Assembly: GCF_009823805.1 (NCBI RefSeq)
Contig: NZ_WUEK01000006.1
Coordinates: 1 to 64,000 of the forward strand
Length of the DNA: 64,000 bases
Reading direction: 5' to 3'
DNA from: Nocardioides flavescens
GTDB lineage: Bacteria > Actinomycetota > Actinomycetes > Propionibacteriales > Nocardioidaceae
The translations under genes were made by a program, and so were the position numbers. The notes beneath the pieces are model-generated. The model was not told the DNA's origin. It did not search any database and worked only from the letters and a program-made list of their open reading frames with translations. Position 1 is the first letter of the stretch, and each line of letters starts with the position of its first letter. Positions 7,974-14,932 of this stretch are shown here, in pieces.

Positions 7974-9373
7974 GATGCTGCTCCCAGTCCGGTGACGGTC
8001 ATGGAGACGGCCTCGGTGACGACGCCGTCGGGCCAGCGCAGGCCGACGCCCGTGCCGGTCGTGAGCTCGCCGCAGACCTGCGAGGTGACGTGGGCGGGCA
8101 GGGCGGTGCGCGGCGCCGCGTCGCGGTGGTCGGCGGTGACCATCGCGAACCCCGGGAAGCAGGTGAGCCAGTCGCCCGGGGCCGCGGTGTCGGGCGCGGG
8201 CACGTCGGCCACGTCCAGCACCGCCCGCACCCCGCTGGCCTCGGCGAGCATCCCGGCGGTGCCGACCAGCCCGCTCATGCTGACGTCCTTGGCCGCGGCG
8301 GGCGCGAGCGCGGGCACGACGTCGGCGAGCGCGCGCAGCTCGGCGCCGGTGCGGTGCGTCGAGGAGTCCCACTGGCTGCCGGTGGCCCCGGGGCGCCAGC
8401 CGCCGCCGAGGTCGGCGGTGATCCGCAGGGCGTGGCCGGCCCGCCCGCCGGCGCCGGGCACCGGAGTGGTCGTGCGGCCGAGCGCGGTGACGCTGAGGGC
8501 ACCGGGCACGCCGAGCTGGGTGTGGCCACCGAGCACCGGTACGCCCCAGGCCCGCGACGCCTCGCCGAGCCCGCGCAGGACGCGCCGGGCGAACGACGCG
8601 TCGCGGGCGCCGACCGCGTCGAGGAGCCCGACCGGGCGCGCCCCCATCGCCGAGAGGTCGTTGAGGTTGACCAGCACCGCGCACCAGCCGGCCCACTCGG
8701 GGTCGCGCTCGACCATCGAGGGCAGGATCGCGTCGCACGCGGCGACCACGTCCGTGCCCGGCACCGGTGCGCCGTCGTCGCCGAGGAAGCCGGCACCGCT
8801 GTCGACGAGCCCGGTCAGCAGCGGGCCGAGGGCGGCCTTGGTCGCGTCGACGAGGCGCTGCACGCGGTGGACCGGCCAGTCGACGAGCACGTGGGGCCGG
8901 CCGTGCAGGTGGAGGCGCTCGCGCGGCACCCACCCGAGCCGGTGGAACAGCGCCGCCGCCTGGGCCTGCACCGTGGCGTCGAAGCGCAGCGCGCCGCGCG
9001 ACTCGGCCTCGGCGCAGGCCGCCCGCACCAGTGCCGCGCCGACGCCGAGGAGGAGCCGGGCGTCGTGGGCGACGACCAGCCGGCTCCCGCGCCACCAGCC
9101 GAGGTCGCGCCCCGACAGCGCAGGGTGCAGGCGGACCCCGCCGAGGACCTCGCCGTCGTGGGCCCGTGCGACCAGCACGACGGTGCGCGGGTCGTCGTCG
9201 ACGTCGTCGCGGTCGCTGCCGGCGAACAGTCCCTGCTCGCGCACGAAGACCTCGTGCCGCAGCCGGTGGTACGCCGCCAGCTCGGCCCGGCCGGCGGGCA
9301 CGACGACGAACGAGTCGAGGGCGGGCGTCGTACGCCGGGTGCCGGTGAGCACCACCTCGTCGACGAGCGACAT
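7970..9373 (-). CDS. GNAT N-acetyltransferase fused to AIR synthase-like domain (MSMEG_0567/Sll0786 + Sll0787 types)
   Basis: A 467-aa two-domain fusion. Residues about 1-170 form a GNAT domain (YHRLRHEVFVREQGLF, then VRLHPALSGRDLGWWRGSRL, LGVGAALVRAACAEAESRG), matching the MSMEG_0567/Sll0786 nitrogen-starvation acetyltransferases. Residues about 175-467 are an AIR synthase (PurM/SelD/HypE)-like ATP-binding domain with NLNDLSAMGARPVGLLDA and VLGGHTQLG. In Synechocystis the two activities are separate genes (sll0786, sll0787). AIR synthase-like enzymes activate an amide or carbonyl with ATP, so the fusion suggests successive acyl transfer and ATP-dependent dehydration or cyclisation. The ATG at 9373 shares one base with the upstream stop (TGATG). 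Confidence 0.88.
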   Translation of the reverse strand: MSLVDEVVLTGTRRTTPALDSFVVVPAGRAELAAYHRLRHEVFVREQGLFAGSDRDDVDDDPRTVVLVARAHDGEVLGGVRLHPALSGRDLGWWRGSRLVVAHDARLLLGVGAALVRAACAEAESRGALRFDATVQAQAAALFHRLGWVPRERLHLHGRPHVLVDWPVHRVQRLVDATKAALGPLLTGLVDSGAGFLGDDGAPVPGTDVVAACDAILPSMVERDPEWAGWCAVLVNLNDLSAMGARPVGLLDAVGARDASFARRVLRGLGEASRAWGVPVLGGHTQLGVPGALSVTALGRTTTPVPGAGGRAGHALRITADLGGGWRPGATGSQWDSSTHRTGAELRALADVVPALAPAAAKDVSMSGLVGTAGMLAEASGVRAVLDVADVPAPDTAAPGDWLTCFPGFAMVTADHRDAAPRTALPAHVTSQVCGELTTGTGVGLRWPDGVVTEAVSMTVTGLGAAS

Positions 9374-10431
9374 CACGCCCCCTCGCAGGCCAGGGCCGAG
9401 CACGCGCCGCACGCGGCGCACCCGGCGGCCTGGCCGGCGCCGTGCATCCCGGCGGCGCGGAGCACGGCCGCGACCCGGGCGGTCACGTCGTGCACCACCT
9501 CGGGTGGAGGCGCCGGCACGCCGTCGACGTCGGTGGCGAGGGTCCCGGCGAGCGGACGGAACGGCACCACGAACGGGTAGACGCCCATCGCGACCAGCTC
9601 CGCGGCGCCCGCGACCAGCTCGTCGGGGTCCTCACCGAGCCCGATGAGCAGGTACGTCGAGACCTGGTTCCAGCCGAAGACGCGCACGGCCTCGGCCCAC
9701 GCCGCGCGGTAGTCCGCCATCGACACGGTGCCCTTGCCCGGCATCCAGCGCCGGCGCACGTCGTCGTCGAGCGACTCGACGTGGATGCCGATCGAGCGCG
9801 CACCGGCGTCGTACAGCTCCTGGATCGTGGCGAGGTCGCCCGGGGGCTCGCACTGCACCTGGATCGGCAGGTCGGGCAGCACCTCGCGCACCGCCCGCAC
9901 GCACCGGGCCAGGTGGGTCGCGCCGCGGTCGCGGCCGTTGCTGGTGCCGGTGGTCATCACCATCTGCGTGACGCCGTCGAGCTCGTGCGCCGCGAGCGCG
10001 ACCTCGGCGATCATGGCGGGTGTCTTGACCGCGACGGTCGAGCCCTGACGCAGCGACTCCTCGATGGCGCAGAAGCGACAGCGCTCGGCCTCGGCGTACC
10101 GCACGCAGGTCTGCACGACCGTGGTCGCCAGCACCCGCGCGGAGTGCAGCCGCGCGACCTGCTCGTAGGGCACCCCGTCTGCGGTGGTGAGGTCGTAGAA
10201 CCGCGGTCGGGCCACGGCTTCCACGCCCATGCCCGTGTCGGCCCCGTCGAGCAGCAGCCGGCCGCCGGCCACGGTGTAGGGGCTGCGCGGGTTGAGCGGG
10301 ATCGCGGCGCCGATCCCGTCGAGCAGCACGTGACCGTCGTCGCTGGGGCCCGCACCCGCCCGACGCGCCACCGGCGCGTCGAGCAGGCGGATGCCCTGGA
10401 TGGCGACGTCCACCCTCGTCGAGGAGCTCAC
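9373..10431 (-). CDS. MSMEG_0568-family radical SAM protein
   Basis: A 352-aa radical SAM enzyme. The 4Fe-4S-binding cysteines are Cys 109, 118 and 121 in a CX8CX2C arrangement (TCVRYAEAERCRFCAIEE), wider than the classical CX3CX2C, as is typical of this family. A second Cys-rich motif at the C-terminus (CAACGACSALAC) could bind an auxiliary cluster. The core has the TIM-barrel features VMTTGTSNGRDRG, QCEPPGD and YLLIGLGEDP. It would make a substrate radical by reductive cleavage of S-adenosylmethionine; the actual reaction in Nit1C is unknown. The GTG start at 10431 has GAGGG 7 bp upstream and follows the MSMEG_0572-type gene by 10 bp. Confidence 0.9.
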   Translation of the reverse strand: MSSSTRVDVAIQGIRLLDAPVARRAGAGPSDDGHVLLDGIGAAIPLNPRSPYTVAGGRLLLDGADTGMGVEAVARPRFYDLTTADGVPYEQVARLHSARVLATTVVQTCVRYAEAERCRFCAIEESLRQGSTVAVKTPAMIAEVALAAHELDGVTQMVMTTGTSNGRDRGATHLARCVRAVREVLPDLPIQVQCEPPGDLATIQELYDAGARSIGIHVESLDDDVRRRWMPGKGTVSMADYRAAWAEAVRVFGWNQVSTYLLIGLGEDPDELVAGAAELVAMGVYPFVVPFRPLAGTLATDVDGVPAPPPEVVHDVTARVAAVLRAAGMHGAGQAAGCAACGACSALACEGA

Positions 10432-10441
10432 GGGTCGGCCC

Positions 10442-10966
10442 TCAGAGGTTGTAGACGCTGTTGATGATCGCGCCCTTGTTGGCGAAGTGGATGACGGCGT
10501 CCTGCACGTCGAGCGGGTGGCACGGGATGACGCCCTCGATGAGGTCCTCCTCGCGCTGGCCGTGCAGCGCCATGCCGAAGCGGCAGCACAGCACCGTGCC
10601 GCCCTCGGAGATGAAGGTCTTGATCGCGTCGTTCATGTTCTGGTTGCCCGGGAACGCCGTGTCGCCGGTCGTCGGGAACCCGCGGGTGTCCGCGCAGGCG
10701 AGCGCGCCGGGGCCGTAGAAGTAGAGCGTCGCGTCGAAGCCCTTGCGCAACGCGCGGGTCGTCTGGAGGACCGCCACGAAGCTGACCGAGCTCTCGTGCG
10801 GGATGCCGTGGACCAGCGTCAGCCACGCCTGGCCCTCGCTGGCCTGGTAGTCGGGGAAGAGCTTGGTCGAGCCGTAGAGGTTGGTGCCCTTGGGCTGCGA
10901 GGGGTGCTGGATCTCGGCCACGGACTTCTCCATGTTGGCCAGGATCTCGTCGTCGAACACGGACAT
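10442..10966 (-). CDS. MSMEG_0572/Sll0783-family nitrogen starvation response protein
   Basis: A 174-aa protein of the MSMEG_0572/Sll0783 family, invariably encoded at the head of Nit1C clusters and named for induction of the cyanobacterial homologue under nitrogen starvation. It contains two close cysteines (VLCCRFGMALHGQ) and a third (IPCHPLD), reminiscent of DsrE/sulfur-relay folds. That resemblance is my inference; its biochemical role is unknown. An AGAGGAG ribosome binding site lies 8 bp before the ATG. A 39-bp gap separates it from the upstream amidohydrolase, the widest in the operon. Confidence 0.88.
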   Translation of the reverse strand: MSVFDDEILANMEKSVAEIQHPSQPKGTNLYGSTKLFPDYQASEGQAWLTLVHGIPHESSVSFVAVLQTTRALRKGFDATLYFYGPGALACADTRGFPTTGDTAFPGNQNMNDAIKTFISEGGTVLCCRFGMALHGQREEDLIEGVIPCHPLDVQDAVIHFANKGAIINSVYNL

Positions 10967-11005
10967 CTGCTGCTCCTCTGGGTGGGGTGCTGCGGGTGGG
11001 TCTGC

Positions 11006-11830
11006 TCAGCCGTAGAGGGCCGAGAAGTTGTCGTGGAAGAAGGCGGCGGCGAGCTCGCCGTCGCCAGCCGCGGCGGCGAGCCGGGCGTGCTCGCCCGCGA
11101 AGTCGCCCCACGGGGTGTCGGTGGCGAAGAGCACGCGGTCGTGGCCGGTCCCGCGCCGCTCGATCTCCTGCACGAGCCAGCCGGCGGCGAAGCCGATCGA
11201 CCAGCTGGCGTCGGTGTAGACCTGCTTGCCGGTCTCGATCCAGTCGAAGAGGCGGTGGCCGATGAGCTTCATGTGCCCGCTCATGCCGCCGCCGAGGTGG
11301 ACGAGGTGGATGCGCGCCGTGTCGCCGTACCGCTCGACGAGGGTGCCGACCTGGTCGACGTCGGAGGCGCCGCCCGGGCTGGTGTGCACGTGCACGACGA
11401 GGTCGCGCTCGGCGGCAGTGGTGAAGATGCGGTCGAGCTGCTCGGCGCAGTCGGGGTCGGTGGGGCTGCCGCCGAGCAGGAAGCTGGTCTTGAGCGCGAC
11501 CACCCCGTCCTCGCCGGCCAGCGCCAGCGCCGCGTCGTTGCGCTCCGCGTCGGAGGCCTTGGGCGAGAGCCACAGCCCGCAGCGCACCCGGTCGTCGCGC
11601 TGGGCCGCCTCGAGGGCGAGGTGGTTGTGACCGAACGCGACGTCGGGGTCGGGCACGCCGTAGTTGGGCAGCACCAGCGCGCGCTCGACCCCCTCCTCGT
11701 CGAGGCTGCGCAGGAACTCCGTCACGGTCGCCTTCGCGGTGACGTCCGCGCTGATGGCCGGACCGCCGTAGAAGGGGTACGACGGCAGCACGCCGATGTG
11801 GCGGTGGGCGTCGTGGACGGGGTGGGCCAT
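11006..11830 (-). CDS. Amidohydrolase-family protein heading the Nit1C operon
   Basis: A 274-aa amidohydrolase_2-type TIM-barrel hydrolase. The metal-binding HxH is at the very N-terminus (DAHRHIG), followed by LVVHVHTS, IHLVHLGG and the terminal Asp motif VLFATDTPWGD. These enzymes are metal-dependent hydrolases or decarboxylases acting on C-N or C-C bonds. It is the first of nine co-oriented genes, with its ATG at 11830 facing a 107-bp divergent promoter region. By context it may process the nitrile precursor or the end product. It is not one of the core Nit1C families I can name with certainty, so it may be an accessory gene. Confidence 0.85.
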   Translation of the reverse strand: MAHPVHDAHRHIGVLPSYPFYGGPAISADVTAKATVTEFLRSLDEEGVERALVLPNYGVPDPDVAFGHNHLALEAAQRDDRVRCGLWLSPKASDAERNDAALALAGEDGVVALKTSFLLGGSPTDPDCAEQLDRIFTTAAERDLVVHVHTSPGGASDVDQVGTLVERYGDTARIHLVHLGGGMSGHMKLIGHRLFDWIETGKQVYTDASWSIGFAAGWLVQEIERRGTGHDRVLFATDTPWGDFAGEHARLAAAAGDGELAAAFFHDNFSALYG

Positions 11831-11854
11831 GCCTGAAGAGCCTGTGGGCCGGTC

Positions 11855-11914
11855 GTTTCCGACTGGTTTCGGCAGGAACACGAGATGCAGCGCGGAGCGT
11901 AAGTTCGACGTAAC
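11855..11914 (-). promoter_or_regulatory. Candidate GlnR-like boxes upstream of the Nit1C operon
   Basis: On the minus strand, GTTAC (11914-11910) and CTTAC (11903-11899) are spaced 11 bp apart, and further on GAAAC (11870-11866) and GAAAC (11859-11855) are also 11 bp apart. The actinobacterial GlnR consensus alternates GTnAC and GAAAC half-sites every 11 bp. The half-sites fit but the order does not (like with like rather than alternating), so this is a candidate only. It would match the nitrogen-starvation families downstream. Confidence 0.35.
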
Positions 11915-11938
11915 GCGCCCTAGCGGGTACCGCTCCGC

Positions 11939-12763
11939 GTGTCCTTCCTCCGCAGACTGGGTGGCCTTGCCGGCAGCGGTGCCGCACGCGCCGCAGCCAA
12001 CGGACCGTCGGCCATCAGCGACGAGCAGTACGCCGCCACGCTGGGCGCCTTCGCACGGCTCGCCGACAAGGTGCTCGACCAGCCGGAGCACTGGCTCCGC
12101 GTCGACGGCGAGCCCGAGCACCTGCAGGGCCGCATCGGCCGGTCGTGGCGCGCGGCCCGCGACGCCGTCACCGGTGACACCCACCCCGGCTCGCCCGACT
12201 GGGACTCGCTCCCGGTCGGTGAGCGGGTCGACTGGTGGGTGGCGCGGATCGGCGTGACCGCCGGAGCGGTCGCCGCGGCGCCGCGGTTCACCGGGCTCGT
12301 CTCCGACCGGCTCCCGATCCAGGCCGGGCTCGGTGCCGCCGCCTCCGGGCTCGCCGTCTGCGCGGTCGCCCGGGAGAACGGCATCGACGACCCGGTGCGC
12401 TGGGTGCCGATGCTGGCCCAGGTGATCTTCGACCGCCGCCTCGACCTCGAGGTGGCCGAGGCCGAGACCCCCGCGGCCAGCGCGGTCGGCGAGGTGGACG
12501 AGGTCGACGGCGCCGACGCCCCCTCCGAGGACCAGGACGGTCTGCCGAAGCGGACGCTGCGGGCCATGTGGCGCCTGGCCCGGATGCTGCTCGAGCTGCA
12601 GAGCGTCTTCGACGAGCGCCCCCGCGGCGGGTTCCTCGGCCGCGCCCTCGGCAAGCTCCCGGTCATCGGCGTCGTCGGCGGCTGGCTCGACGAGCGCGGC
12701 GCCATCGCCGCCTCCGCCCGCGAGACCCAGGGCGTCATCGACACCCGGGCCGCCCGGCGCTGA
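11939..12763 (+). CDS. Conserved hypothetical protein
   Basis: A 274-aa protein that I do not recognise, starting at GTG 11939. It has an N-terminal Gly/Ala-rich amphipathic segment (FLRRLGGLAGSGAARAA), a central Ala/Val-rich stretch (RIGVTAGAVAAAP; GLGAAASGLAVCAVA) that could be a weak membrane-associated helix pair, an acidic linker (VGEVDEVDGADAPSEDQDG), and a Gly-rich C-terminal part (LGKLPVIGVVGGWLDERGAI). No signal peptide and no catalytic motif are visible. It is divergent from the Nit1C operon and shares its 107-bp promoter region; whether it belongs functionally to the cluster cannot be told. Confidence 0.65.
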   Translation: MSFLRRLGGLAGSGAARAAANGPSAISDEQYAATLGAFARLADKVLDQPEHWLRVDGEPEHLQGRIGRSWRAARDAVTGDTHPGSPDWDSLPVGERVDWWVARIGVTAGAVAAAPRFTGLVSDRLPIQAGLGAAASGLAVCAVARENGIDDPVRWVPMLAQVIFDRRLDLEVAEAETPAASAVGEVDEVDGADAPSEDQDGLPKRTLRAMWRLARMLLELQSVFDERPRGGFLGRALGKLPVIGVVGGWLDERGAIAASARETQGVIDTRAARR

Positions 12764-12790
12764 GGTCTGGCGGCTGCTTGTCTGACAGGT

Positions 12791-12920
12791 CGTGGGCCTG
12801 AGGACGAGCCCGGGCGCGTGCTGGGCACACGACTCGGCGTCGGTGGCGGCGTACGCCGGGGAGCGGTGCGTGAGCAACCTTTCCCGGCCCCAGGAAGGTT
12901 GTTGAGGCACCGCCGCCTGA
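12791..12920. repeat. Upstream copy of a structured intergenic repeat flanking the sigma operon
   Basis: This stretch shares ordered blocks with 14775-14923: CGTGnGCCTGAGnACGAGCC, CTGGGCACACGAC, GGGAGCGGTGC, GAGCAACC, CCAGGAAGGTTG and AGGCACCGCCGCCT. The beginning can fold on itself (CGTG...CACG). It contains a single CCAGGAAG unit. The two copies are in the same orientation on either side of 12975-14764. Confidence 0.7.
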
Positions 12921-12974
12921 GGCGACCCCGAGATCGCCCCACCCGAGACCGGGGTGGCGTGCGTTGATGGGGGT

Positions 12975-13505
12975 GTGGACGCGGAGTTCGAGCAGTGGGT
13001 GCACGCGCGCGGGGCGGCCCTCGCGCGCAGTGCCTACCTGCTGACCGGCGACGTCCACCTCGCCGAGGACCTGGTCCAGGACACCCTGGTGCGGGTCGCG
13101 AGCCGGTGGCGGCGGCTCGACGACCGCCCCGACGGCTACGCCCGCACGGTCATGCACCACCTCGCCGTCGACCGGTGGCGCCGCCGTCGGTCCCGGCCCG
13201 ACGAGGTGCTCACCCATGCCCCGCCCGAGGCGGGTGGCGGGGACGGCGCCGACGAGGCCGACCGGCGGCTCCTGCTGCGTCGCGCGCTGCTGCAGCTCAC
13301 GCCGCGCGAGCGGGCGGTCGTGTCGCTGCGGTTCTACGAGGACCTGACCGAGGTCGAGACTGCGCGGGTCCTCGGCTGCTCGACCAGCACGGTCAAGTCG
13401 CAGACCCGGGTCGCCCTGGCCCGGCTGCGCGACGTCGCTCCCGCCCTGCTCGACGACCTGACCGACCACCCGACGACCGACGCAGGCGAGGAGGCCCGCC
13501 GATGA
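12975..13505 (+). CDS. SigE-family ECF RNA polymerase sigma factor
   Basis: A 176-aa ECF sigma factor. Region 2 is at about residues 8-75 (SAYLLTGDVHLAEDLVQDTLVRV with the -10-recognition helix PDGYARTVMHHLAVDRWRRRR). Region 4 is at about 108-160 (LTPRERAVVSLRFYEDLTEVETARVLGCSTSTVKS, an HTH for the -35 element). It belongs to the SigE-type actinobacterial ECF group. GTG at 12975 is preceded by a GGGGG run; an upstream in-frame GTG at 12954 is possible. The downstream membrane protein overlaps by 4 bp and is the probable regulator or output partner. No zinc-finger anti-sigma motif is encoded next to it. Confidence 0.9.
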   Translation: MDAEFEQWVHARGAALARSAYLLTGDVHLAEDLVQDTLVRVASRWRRLDDRPDGYARTVMHHLAVDRWRRRRSRPDEVLTHAPPEAGGGDGADEADRRLLLRRALLQLTPRERAVVSLRFYEDLTEVETARVLGCSTSTVKSQTRVALARLRDVAPALLDDLTDHPTTDAGEEARR

Positions 13506-14764
13506 GCCACCTGCACGAGCAGCTCGACGACCTGGTCGAGGCCCCGTCGCGCCAGGTGCGCGTCGACCCTGCTGCCGCCTGGGCGGGTGGTGTCCGACGC
13601 AGGCGGCGGCGTACGGCGCTCGCCGGCGCGGGTGCCACGCTCGCGGTCGTGCTCGTCGTCCTGGTCGCGACGTCCGGTTGGCTGACGCCCGACCGGATCC
13701 AGCCCGCTGGGCGGGACGGTCGCCCGGGCGTGACCGGCTACCCCGACCGGGTCGAGGCGCCGTGGTGGGTCCGCGACCTGCCCGCCCGACCCGGGCCGCT
13801 CGCGGGACTCGTCGAGCTCGAGTCGGGGGAGTGGCGCGGGGTGAGCGCGTCGGGGCGGCAGTGGCGGCTGCCCGACCAGCAGGACCGCACCCCGGCGCTC
13901 TCGCCCGACGGCACGCACCTGGCGGGGTTCGGCGCAGGGGACCCCGAGGACGCGAGGTTCGAGGTGCGCGACCTGGTGCGCGGGGAGGTCGTCGGCATGG
14001 ACCAGGTCGGCATCGGTGCTTCCTCCGCACGAGCGGACGGGCCGAGCACATCCCTGTACGTGTCCCCGCAGCAGCCGGTCGTCTGGTCTCCCGACGGCAC
14101 CCGCGTCGCCGCACGGGGAGGACCCACGGGTGCAGGCCGTGACGGCGCCGTCCTCATGGGCTTCGGTGGGACCGCGACCGTCACACCCCGTCCCGGCCGC
14201 GCCACATACTTCGTCGGCTGGGTCGGCGACGACCGACTCGCCTGGCTAGGGACCTCGAAAGATCCGGTCTACGTCGAGATCGATCTGGACGGCGAGGTGC
14301 TGCGCAGGGTCGAGCTCCCCTCGTTGCCCGACGAGATGTCGCAGTGGAGTGGATCCCTCTCGCCGGACGAGAGGTTCCTCGCGATCGCGTGGCCTCGCTC
14401 GACCTCGGCCCTCGTCTACGACCTCACCACCGGGCAACAGAGCGGCTACACACCCCTGTCCCCGACCTCGACGACCTCGGAGGTGGGCTGCCCGACCACC
14501 TGGGTCGACGACGAGCCGATCGTGCCGACGTACGCCGACGTGCTGGCCGGACGGGTGCGGACCGACCCGCGACTCGGTGAGATCACCTGCTCGATCTGGG
14601 CCACCGACGCGATCGCCGCGGGTCCGCAGCGGAGCCTCACCGACCGGCTGCCGTGGCGCTGGCGCGAGATCGGCGCGGGGGTGCTCGCGGGGCTCCTGCT
14701 GCTGGCCGGATCGGTGACGTGGCGCATCCGTCGCGGGGTCCGGAGGCGGGCGGCTACCGGGTGA
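13502..14764 (+). CDS. Membrane-anchored WD40/TolB-like protein paired with the sigma factor
   Basis: A 420-aa protein starting at ATG 13502 within the sigma-factor stop (ATGA). A short cytoplasmic N-terminus (about 37 aa with a basic VRRRRRR stop signal) precedes a membrane helix at about 41-60 (ALAGAGATLAVVLVVLVATSG). An extracytoplasmic beta-propeller-like region follows with recurrent PALSPDGTHLAGF, PVVWSPDGTRVAA and GSLSPDERFLAIA segments of the PD40/TolB kind. A second membrane helix lies near the C-terminus (IGAGVLAGLLLLAGSVTW) and ends in an Arg-rich tail. The layout suggests an extracytoplasmic sensor whose short N-terminus might contact the sigma factor, but no HxxxCxxC zinc anti-sigma motif is present. 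A role as anti-sigma factor is inference from gene pairing. Confidence 0.78.
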   Translation: MSHLHEQLDDLVEAPSRQVRVDPAAAWAGGVRRRRRRTALAGAGATLAVVLVVLVATSGWLTPDRIQPAGRDGRPGVTGYPDRVEAPWWVRDLPARPGPLAGLVELESGEWRGVSASGRQWRLPDQQDRTPALSPDGTHLAGFGAGDPEDARFEVRDLVRGEVVGMDQVGIGASSARADGPSTSLYVSPQQPVVWSPDGTRVAARGGPTGAGRDGAVLMGFGGTATVTPRPGRATYFVGWVGDDRLAWLGTSKDPVYVEIDLDGEVLRRVELPSLPDEMSQWSGSLSPDERFLAIAWPRSTSALVYDLTTGQQSGYTPLSPTSTTSEVGCPTTWVDDEPIVPTYADVLAGRVRTDPRLGEITCSIWATDAIAAGPQRSLTDRLPWRWREIGAGVLAGLLLLAGSVTWRIRRGVRRRAATG

Positions 14765-14774
14765 GAGCACGACT

Positions 14775-14923
14775 CGTGTGCCTGAGAACGAGCCGAGACC
14801 CGTTCCTGGGCACACGACCCGAGTCCGTCGGCGTGCTCCAGGGAGCGGTGCAGAGCAACCGTCCAGGAAGCCAGGAAGCCAGGAAGCCAGGAAGCCAGGA
14901 AGGTTGGGAAGGCACCGCCGCCT
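14775..14923. repeat. Downstream copy of the structured repeat, with five CCAGGAAG units
   Basis: Second copy of the element at 12791-12920, in the same orientation. Its first part forms a 9-bp stem (TCGTGTGCC paired with GGCACACGA) with an inner GAACG/CGTTC stem, so it may act as a terminator-like structure after the sigma operon. Positions 14863-14902 consist of five perfect tandem CCAGGAAG octamers, against one in the upstream copy. Confidence 0.75.
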
Positions 14924-14932
14924 CCAGCGGCC

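Noticed and set aside
12791..14923. Direct repeats as ends of an integrated mobile element
   Set aside because: No integrase or transposase lies between them; the repeats are about 130-150 bp, imperfect and structured, more like intergenic elements.
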